The notes under the pieces are model-generated. The model saw nothing but the letters and a program-made list of their open reading frames with translations, was not told where the DNA came from and ran no database searches. A program made the position numbers and the translations under genes. 64,000 nucleotides of DNA, taken from positions 3,155,613-3,219,612 of the forward strand of contig SSNP01000020.1 in NCBI GenBank assembly GCA_006937955.1. The letters are read 5' to 3'. The number at the start of each line of letters is the position of its first letter. Within the stretch, counting starts at the first letter, position 1. This document shows, piece by piece, positions 52,801-61,800 of the stretch. The stretch is from Pachypanchax playfairii. Its lineage: Eukaryota > Chordata > Actinopteri > Cyprinodontiformes > Aplocheilidae.

Positions 52801-55800
52801 TGGATCAGCACGTTGTTGAGACTCAAAACGTAGTGAAAAACCTCAAACCTGTGATTTGTTTCAAACATAATTCTTGTAACTATTTTTTACACTTGAATAT
52901 ACGTCATATGTTATATGATCATAAAATATGAAGAAATTATATATTAACTGCTTACAAGATGGAAAAATCCTACAATTTAACATAAAAATGATAAATATTT
53001 AAAATATAAAATATCTAAGATATAGCAGTTTAAGCCCAGTCATTTAGAGTTTTTTTTTCATATATATTTTTTTTAATTATTATTATTCTGCTAATTTAAA
53101 TGAGTTCTGTAAATAATCAGCAGCTCGTTCTAATCCTTCTTGGTCTGTCCTCACATTGCTCACCCATATACGTATAAATGGCTTCAGCAGTAGAAATCAA
53201 TCCCTAAAACGTCACGTACGAGTTGTGTTGACATGGTGGGCCTTAAAAAACCCTGTTCTACCTTCAGGTTCTCTGTTAAGAACCAGATGTTCTTTTTATG
53301 GGTTTCTGTTTCTGTTCAAAACATGTTTGTTTAATCTGTTGCATGTCCAGTATACAACACAGTATTTTTGAAATACCGTCTTCTATGTGGGTTAAATGAC
53401 ATGTTGAACTTTAAAAGCAGCTGGTGTTTATGTTAAAAAGTTATTTAATTCATTTGAAAGTTGTCAGAATAAACCCAGATTTAACTTGACCAGCTGAATG
53501 AACAGAACAAATGACTGACCGGATTACGGTGGTTAAAGTCTGTGTTCTGTTTAAACTGTTTCTCTGATATTCCAGATATACTTTTATTAAACTATCAGCC
53601 ATGTTTTTCTACACAGATCCAAATCTCTTGAATATTTTCTGTCTGTAAGGATTTGTAACTTTCTCACAGCCCCTCTCCTCCATCTGCACCGTGGCATTAA
53701 AAGACAGTATAAATTCCATCTGGGATAAACTAAGTTCGGCCCTCTGGCTGTTCCGTCTACCCAGATCTGTTCTCTTAAGTTCCCTCGTTGTGCAGCATGA
53801 AAGATGGCTGGAACAAAGATAAGAACGTCACCAAGAGCAGGTATAAAACCCAAACCTTAAACCCCGAGCAAGTGGTCTGGACCTGGTACAGTTTCCACGC
53901 TCACCCAACGTGTCGGTACAGAAGCACTTCGTCGGCGTCTAAATAAAAATATTCAGTGTAAAAACGGACTTCAGACACAGTTTGGAGGCCATTGAAAATT
54001 TGAAAGCCGCCTCCTAAGGTGTTAATTTTTGCACCTACATGACTATAGCAGTTAGTCGTCCCCCCCTTTTTTTTTTTTTTCTTTTTTCTTTCTGTCAACT
54101 CCTATTTCTCTACATGGTTTACATAAACCAGGAAATAAATCCCCCAAATCAAAACAGTCTGTCTCTCAGCATCTGAGCTGAGATCATTCAGGTGATGTTA
54201 CCAACTTCATGATTAACATTAACTTCCTACAGGAAGAAGAACTGATTCACAGATTTAAAGGTTTCCCTGAGTGACACTTCAGGTTACTGTAACTCAGAGA
54301 CATTAATATACTTATGAGGAACAAGATTATAAATGTTTACCGGAGATGATTCAGCTTCAGCTGTGAACCAGTCTCACCTGAAGCTTAATGTTAACAGGCT
54401 AAATGGAAGATTTCTATTCAGCAGCACAGGACTGTCTTCTATCACTTGTTTTGCTTTCACAGCTTCATTATGTAATACTTCTCTGGAAGGACGCTTCACT
54501 TTTAGACGAGCGGTGACGGGGAGGCGGAAACAACGGGAGGTCGTTCTTTATGTCACAGATATAGAGATAATTACAGATCTATGTTGTCCCGTGTTTAAAT
54601 ATTTATTACACAATCTAAACATAAACAGTGATCAGTTAAGAAGTTGTCAGATTTTTTAAGTGGTGAGGACTCCTTCCATTTTCAGATATTCCAAATGTGT
54701 ATGTCTTTAGGATAGAAGACGATATTCTTTCATGTCTCACTGATTCCACTCGACTAGGGAGTGTTTGAAACATCAGGACAAGCAGATGTTTGAAATAAAT
54801 AACACTGAAAATCTCTTTGTCTAACTTGTGTTTCTCTCTTACACCCTTCTTCTTCTTCTTCTTCATTTTTGTTTATTTAATTCTTTCCTTTCTGTTTATC
54901 TCCTTCATCACCTCCTACTCTTCACTTTGATCTTTCTCATGTCTCCTTCCTCTTTCTCTTTATTTGCTTTCCTCATTTCCTCCTTCCCTCTTGTCTCTTA
55001 TTCTATCTTTTATTTGCACCTCCTCTTTTCCTCTCCTCCTTGGGATCATCTTCTCCTGACAATCTTTCCCTCCATTTTGCTCCTTTTGTGTCTCCATCCT
55101 CCTCTGCAGCGCTTCGTCACAGCGGGCGCCCGGCGCCTCCCCTTCGGCCCACAACATCAACACCACGGCCGGGTCGGACCGCACCAACTTCCCCAGAGGG
55201 GGAGCTATCCGCAGCACCTTTCACGCGGGGCAGCAGCGGAGCGCCCGGGACCAGCAGGGCTCCACCTACTCTGGTGGCCCCGCCTCCCCGTCTCTGTCGC
55301 ACGGCAACAGCCAGGCCCGAAGAACGCACGGTGCGACAGGGATTTTCAGCAAGTTCACATCCAAGTTTGTTCGCAAGTGAGTAAAAACAAGAACAAGAAT
55401 GAGTTTCATGTCTTCCACTATTAGAGATTTGAAGGAAGTGAGAGAGAAAAGGAAAGTCAAGAAAAGTTGGTAAATATAAAAGTTCTGATTGCTGCCTTTT
55501 TCTTCTGCATCCTGCTACCAGAGCAGCTTCAAGCCGTCTTAGAGAACAACTAGGTGGATGTTACAGGACCATGTGCTCATTTCCTGTCCGAAACATTGTG
55601 CCCTCTGCTCATGTCATCACTGTGTTCCCAGTGTTTGTTTGTCTGACTTTTTTTAACCTGCTTTTTGTAGGGGCTGATCTCATTTTAAACTAAACTAAGT
55701 GCTGATCTGTAAATGTGCTAGAGGAGAGAGGAAGGGAACAGCCGTGTCGTCCCTATAATTTGGGTTGAAGCAGCAGTGACTGGGCAGTAATTTTGGTTGT

Positions 55801-58800
55801 GGTCCCGTTTCTGGCCTGGTTTTTATCTCAGCTGCTCAATTCAGCATGCAGGAATTAAACATGTGTCGGGTTGTCGTACTGAAAAAAAAAAAAAGAGATG
55901 AAAGCAGTTTATTTCTGTTCATTTTATTTAAGTCTGCATGCAGACATGTACCAGACTTTTCTACGCACTGATTTTGGGTTTTGGAACTAACATTACTGTT
56001 GATCTCACAGATCCTCAATTTGCAACGAGTAACTTCTTATGAGTCAGCTTTAGCTGATAATTAATGATCCATCAGTTTATAATGTTTAATGTGTGTTTAA
56101 TTCAAACCACAATCTTATATGTGTAAATATATAAATGTTATTACAAAGAATCTGAAACATTAAGCCTTTATAAAACAGTTATTTATTTATTTGGGACTTG
56201 ATAGTGATTAAAGTATTGTCTTTTGACCATTTGAATTCCACGAGTCATCAAGCTATAATTCATCCTGTTTATAGCTTTAAGTTTAAAGGAACATGTGGTA
56301 AAAGTCTTAATTTGTCATAAAAAAGACATTCGGTTTTTGATGTAGGAAGAAAAAGCAGCGTGGAAACGACATCCTGAGTCTGAACCTGATCAGAATCAAT
56401 CGTGAGAATCACAGATAAAACATGAGGGTGTAAAATGGACTTTCAGGAGCAGCGAGAGATAAAAAACTTTAGTGATTTTTGTCGTCTTAAAAAGACGAAT
56501 GAAAAGATATCAAACAGGAAATAAAAAGATCTACTGATGGATATGAGATTGTATTAAAGATGAAATATTAGGTTAAGGTCAGAGTTCAGGTCAATCAGCT
56601 GTGAAGGTTTATGTCAGGTCAAGGGTTAAAGATGTGTTTAACGTGGATGTGGCGTCCTCATGGGGGTGTAGAAGCAAACTGTGTGTGTGCGGGGAGGCGG
56701 CGGTACAGCCACTCTCCAGGCCTCCCACTCACAGTGTAGCTCCGTGGCGACAGTATCCATGGTTACACCGGAGATATCACTTTTCCCACAACTATAAATA
56801 CCACTAGTAGGGACACCTTGACACACATGCTCAGACACACACACACTGGAGAAGATTTTTAGAATATTTTCAGAGTGATGGTGTTTGTTCTGGAGATGTT
56901 TTGTCTTTCTGTGTAAAAATGTATCTTAATGTTTGTTTAACCAAATCTTTGTATCATTATTAGATCTTTTTTTTTTCATGGTTGAACTTTTCACCTCCTG
57001 AACACTTTTTTTCAGGAACACCAAGGAATGCTGTGTGTGTGGAGGAGTGCTGCGTTTCATTTGAAGGGGGGTGGGGTGATGAGAATCTTAATTAAATGTT
57101 CCCACAGAGAACCCTTAAAATCCCTTTAATAACAACTGTTCACACATTCTCACCTCTAACCCCAACATGTAAACACTTCCTGGAGTAATTCTGATGTTCT
57201 GTCTGTCGATTTGTAGTTATTTGTTGTTGATTCAGCCCCAAGTTGGTTCGATTAAATTTTTTTTTTTTATTAAAGTTTGCCCTTCAGAGGGCAGCTTGTC
57301 TTTTACAGAAAACATTTTATACATCCATTTTTTTCTCTTTCTTTATCCCTCTTTTGTTTTTGTAGAAATTTCTCGTTCAGGTTTCCAAGAAGGTAGGCAA
57401 CATACCTAACGTTAAACATAACCCCTTGATTTATATCCACATATACTCTCCTCTTTATATATATTATACATATATATATATTTCTTCCCTTTTTTTGGTG
57501 TTTCGTGCAGCTTTTTGTTGAGATCTTCCTTTCGTGCCTTGAACCTTCCTTTTTATTTTTCTGTGGTTTGGCCCCTTTTTGTTGAGTCTTCTGATTTTGA
57601 GTGCCGTGTTTTGGCCATTGTTTGATTTTAGTTTGGTACTAACACCCCTGTCACTCACCATGCCACTCCACCATCATGCAGTAAAATAACACTTCACCAT
57701 CCTTCCTTGTCGTCCCGCCACCGTCCCTCCCACCCACCTCATCCTCGCTCCCTGTTTTCCATTTATGTCCCAGGTAGAATGTATGTAAGCTCACGTCTCC
57801 TGTTTAGTCCTAAATTCTGGTTTTACTTGTTCTTACTGCCTTTGATATGACTTAAATGTCAAATGTGAAAAACAGACGAGATCCATCCAAATACTGTGAA
57901 AAACTTCAAGTGTGTTTTCTTTAGATTTTGCTTCCAACTAGTCACATTTTTTCATAATCTGTTACCAATAGTTCATCTGAGATGGATCATCTGCTGAATG
58001 CCAAGCTGTGGGCTAAGAAGTTTCTAAAATAGAGTTTTATTTATGGGAAACATGTGCTAAAGTAAACAGTCATTTCATTTCTTCTAAATGTTTGCTTTGT
58101 GTTTCCTTCATCTTCTACATATCAGGAGTTAATGTCGAGGAGTTAATGTTGAGGAGTTAATGTTGGGAGTTAATGTTGAGGAGTTAATGTTGGGAGTTAA
58201 TGTTGAGAGTTAATGTCGAGGAGTTAATGTTGAGTTAATGTTGAGGAGTTAATGTTGGGAGTTAATGTTGGGAGTTAATGTTGAGGAGTTAATGTCGAGG
58301 AGTTAATGTTGAGGAGTTAATGTTGGGAGTTAATGTTGAGAGTTAATGTCGAGGAGTTAATGTTGAGTTAATGTTGAGGAGTTAATGTTGGGAGTTAATG
58401 TTGGGAGTTAATGTTGGGAGTTAATGTTGAGTTAATGTCGAGGAGTTAATGTCGAGGAGTTAATGTCGAGGAGTTAATGTTGGGGAGTTAATGTTGGGAG
58501 TTAATGTTGAGGAGTTAATGTTGGGAGTTAATGTTGGGAGTTAATGTTGAGTTAATGTTGGGGAGTTAATGTTGAGAGTTAATGTTGGGAGTTAATGTTG
58601 GGGAGTTAATGTTGAGAGTTAATGTCGAGGAGTTAATGTTGAGTTAATGTTGGGGAGTTAATGTTATGAGTTAATGTTGGGAGTTAATGTCGAGCAGTTA
58701 ATGTTGAGTTAATGTTGAGGAGTTAATGTTGGGAGTTAATGTTGGGAGTTAATGTTGGGGAGTTAATGTTGAGAGTTAATGTCGAGGAGTTAATGTTGAG

Positions 58801-61800
58801 TTAATGTTGAGGAGTTAATGTCGAGGAGTTAATGTTGAGTTAATGTTGAGGAGTTAATGTTGAGGAGTTAATGTTGGGGAGTTAATGTTATGAGTTAATG
58901 TTGGGAGTTAATGTCGAGCAGTTAATGTTGAGTTAATGTTGAGGAGTTAATGTTGGGAGTTAATGTTGGGAGTTAATGTTGGGGAGTTAATGTTGAGAGT
59001 TAATGTCGAGGAGTTAATGTTGAGTTAATGTTGAGGAGTTAATGTTGGGAGTTAATGTTGAGTTAATGTTGGGGAGTTAATGTTATGAGTTAATGTTGGG
59101 AGTTAATGTCGAGGAGTTAATGTTGAGTTAATGTTGAGTTAATGTTGGGGAGTTAATGGTGGGAGTTAATGTTGAGGAGTTAATGGTGGGAGTTAATGGT
59201 GGGAGTTAATGTCGGGGAGTTAATGGTGGGAGTTAATGTTGAGAGTTAATGTCGAGGAGTTAATGTTGAGTTAATGTTGGGGAGTTAATGTTGGGAGTTA
59301 ATGTTGGGAGTTAATGGTGGGAGTTAATGGTGGGAGTTAATGTCGGGGAGTTAATGGTGGGAGTTAATGTCGAGGAGTTAATGGTGGGAGTTAATGGTGG
59401 GAGTTAATGTCGGGGAGTTAATGTCGAGGAGTTAATGTCGAGGAGTTAATGGTGGGAGTTAATGTCGAGGAGTTAATGTCGGGGAGTTAATGTCGGGGAG
59501 TTAATGTCGGGGAGTTAATGTCGAGGAGTTAATGTCGGGGAGTTAATGTCGGGGAGTTAATGTCGAGGAGTTAATGTCGGGGAGTTAATGTCGGGGAGTT
59601 AATGTCGAGGAGTTAATGTTAGGGAGTTAATGTCAGGGTAGAGGCCTGAGCTGGATCCCTCTCCGCAAACAAACTATTCACTTATAAATTAGTAATAAAG
59701 TTATAACCTTGTGGTCCAGCACTGGCTCAATCATTGTTACTGTTACCTGTATTACTTGCTAGTACCTCAAGGTGTTTTTAGTAAGATTAAAGTAGTATAA
59801 TTATCTCTCTGGTTTTGGAGCTTTTTATAACTAAATGAGTCATGAATCAGGGTTAAAGTGGCCTAACAAACAAACAATCTTCTGAAAATGTTCTGAAACA
59901 TGACAAAGTTTGGAAAGATTAGAAAAAAGTCTGACTTCTTGGAAGCAAAGTTTAAGAATTGAGTGATTGAATAAAGGCTTTTACTGTAGATGTGCAACAT
60001 TTTCAAGTATCATTTATAGTTGGTAATCTGTATCTGAGCTAACATCTGTAAACCATCAACCATCCCATCTCTCTGCTTTAATCTGTTTGGTTGTGATATT
60101 CTGAAGTGATGTCATCAACAGATCCCTGTATTGGGAAGCGGCTTGTTTTGAAGTCACTGCCTTTAGTTGTTTGGAGTTTGTGGTTAGAAGCAGAGTGGAG
60201 GAGAGGACCCAGGCGGGATGGGGCTGCAGTCTTTCTTTTCCTTTTCACCTGGACGCTGCACTCTTCCTTTCATTCATGTCTCTGTTCTCACTCTGGCACT
60301 GGCTCTCTAACAGCAGCAACAACAGACGTGGATGGCTTTGACCTTCTGTGGCTGGAAAACACCTTCATTCTCTGATCACACACTCACAGACTGACTTCCT
60401 GTGACTGTTCTGATGTTTCCCATGAAGAACCTGTGTCCATCTTCACATGCTCAGAAACACTCATTGGAAATGCCAAAAGCACATTGACACAATTCTGATT
60501 TGTCGATGGGAAAGTCACCTGCATTGGTGGCTTTTAACCAGCAGGTTGAGCAATTTTCACACTTACTGTGGATTGTTGCGCCACCTGCTGGTCAAAACTT
60601 GTAACATATCATGTTTGTGTTAGAATAAACTGCCTTTTAGTGTTTTACAGGCATTTACTCTCTCAAATTGGAAATTTAAAGTGTATTTATGCTTCATTAT
60701 GTGTAAAAAATGTTGTTTTTGGGATAATAGGTAGAAAATGTTATTGAATTTACTATTTATTTTTTTGTTATGTTGCAGTTTCTTTCCTTTTAGGCATTTT
60801 CTAAACTACTAGAGAACATGCAAAAAAACACATTTAACATTCTTCACCATCATATTTCACCATTTCATTGTTTAACACATCAGTTTGTTACACTTCTTGT
60901 TAGAGAAGCAGCAAAGCTTCTTTTCTGTAGGTTTTGAAAATGTTTTGGTTGTTTAACCCTTTCATGCATGGACTGTGATTTACTCAGTCCAGATGTTTAT
61001 CTTCAGTGTTGGTGTTTCTCTTTAGGTTTGTGTTTAAACAGCTGTGCAGTTTGCATGAAAGGGTTAAGCAGCAGGACGATCTCCAGCTGAATGAATATCA
61101 GAGCAAAAAATGATGATTTGTCACTTTCATGCTGTTACGTCTCTGTGTGTTTCTCACTTCCTGTCCTGTGTGTCAGTGTGAGGGTAGATGTTTGTTTATA
61201 AATGGGTCATATTAAGGCCTAATGTTACTAATCCAGGTTAACAGCAGTGCTGGGATTATAAATTCATCTAACATCCTTCAGCCACAGAACTCTCCTTCAC
61301 CATGCTGATCGGTCTGTTCCAAACCATCCTGTCCTCCATCCGAATTGTCCCACTCAGAGACTTTTATACCTAAAATCCCATTTTGTCTGTTTGAAGTCGT
61401 CCTGAAACACTCCATGTTGTTCCATCTCACTCCTGTTCTCCTCCAGATCGTCACCGTTCAACCCCGAATTAAAAGGTTTTGAAATCCGTCTCCAGAAGTT
61501 ACACCTGGACAGGTCGCCAGTCCATCACAGGGACACAGAGACAGACACATCTTGGGACAGTTATTTGCTGCTAGGAAAACCACAACCCAGTTGAAGTAAA
61601 TGTGCAGACTGTCGACTCAGTTGGAGTTAAAATCTCTGTTTGCTTTTCTGAGTGAAGTTGGAGCTCTTCTTCTGTTAAATAAATCAGGTCCTTCGGTTAG
61701 AGAGACTCCCACAAGGAGACGGGTACAATCAAAGAGCAAATTGGAGGGTTTTATCGGCGATGGGGAGATTTCTGTTGAAATGTTGCGTCTCAGGTTTCAC

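Noticed and set aside
54828..55424. 198-codon open frame over mark2 exon 17
   Set aside because: It covers exon 17 in a different frame; the correct frame gives the MARK2 spacer with RSTFHAGQ.
58124..59638. CRISPR-like array
   Set aside because: Units of 10 to 14 bp without unique spacers in a vertebrate intron; it is a minisatellite.
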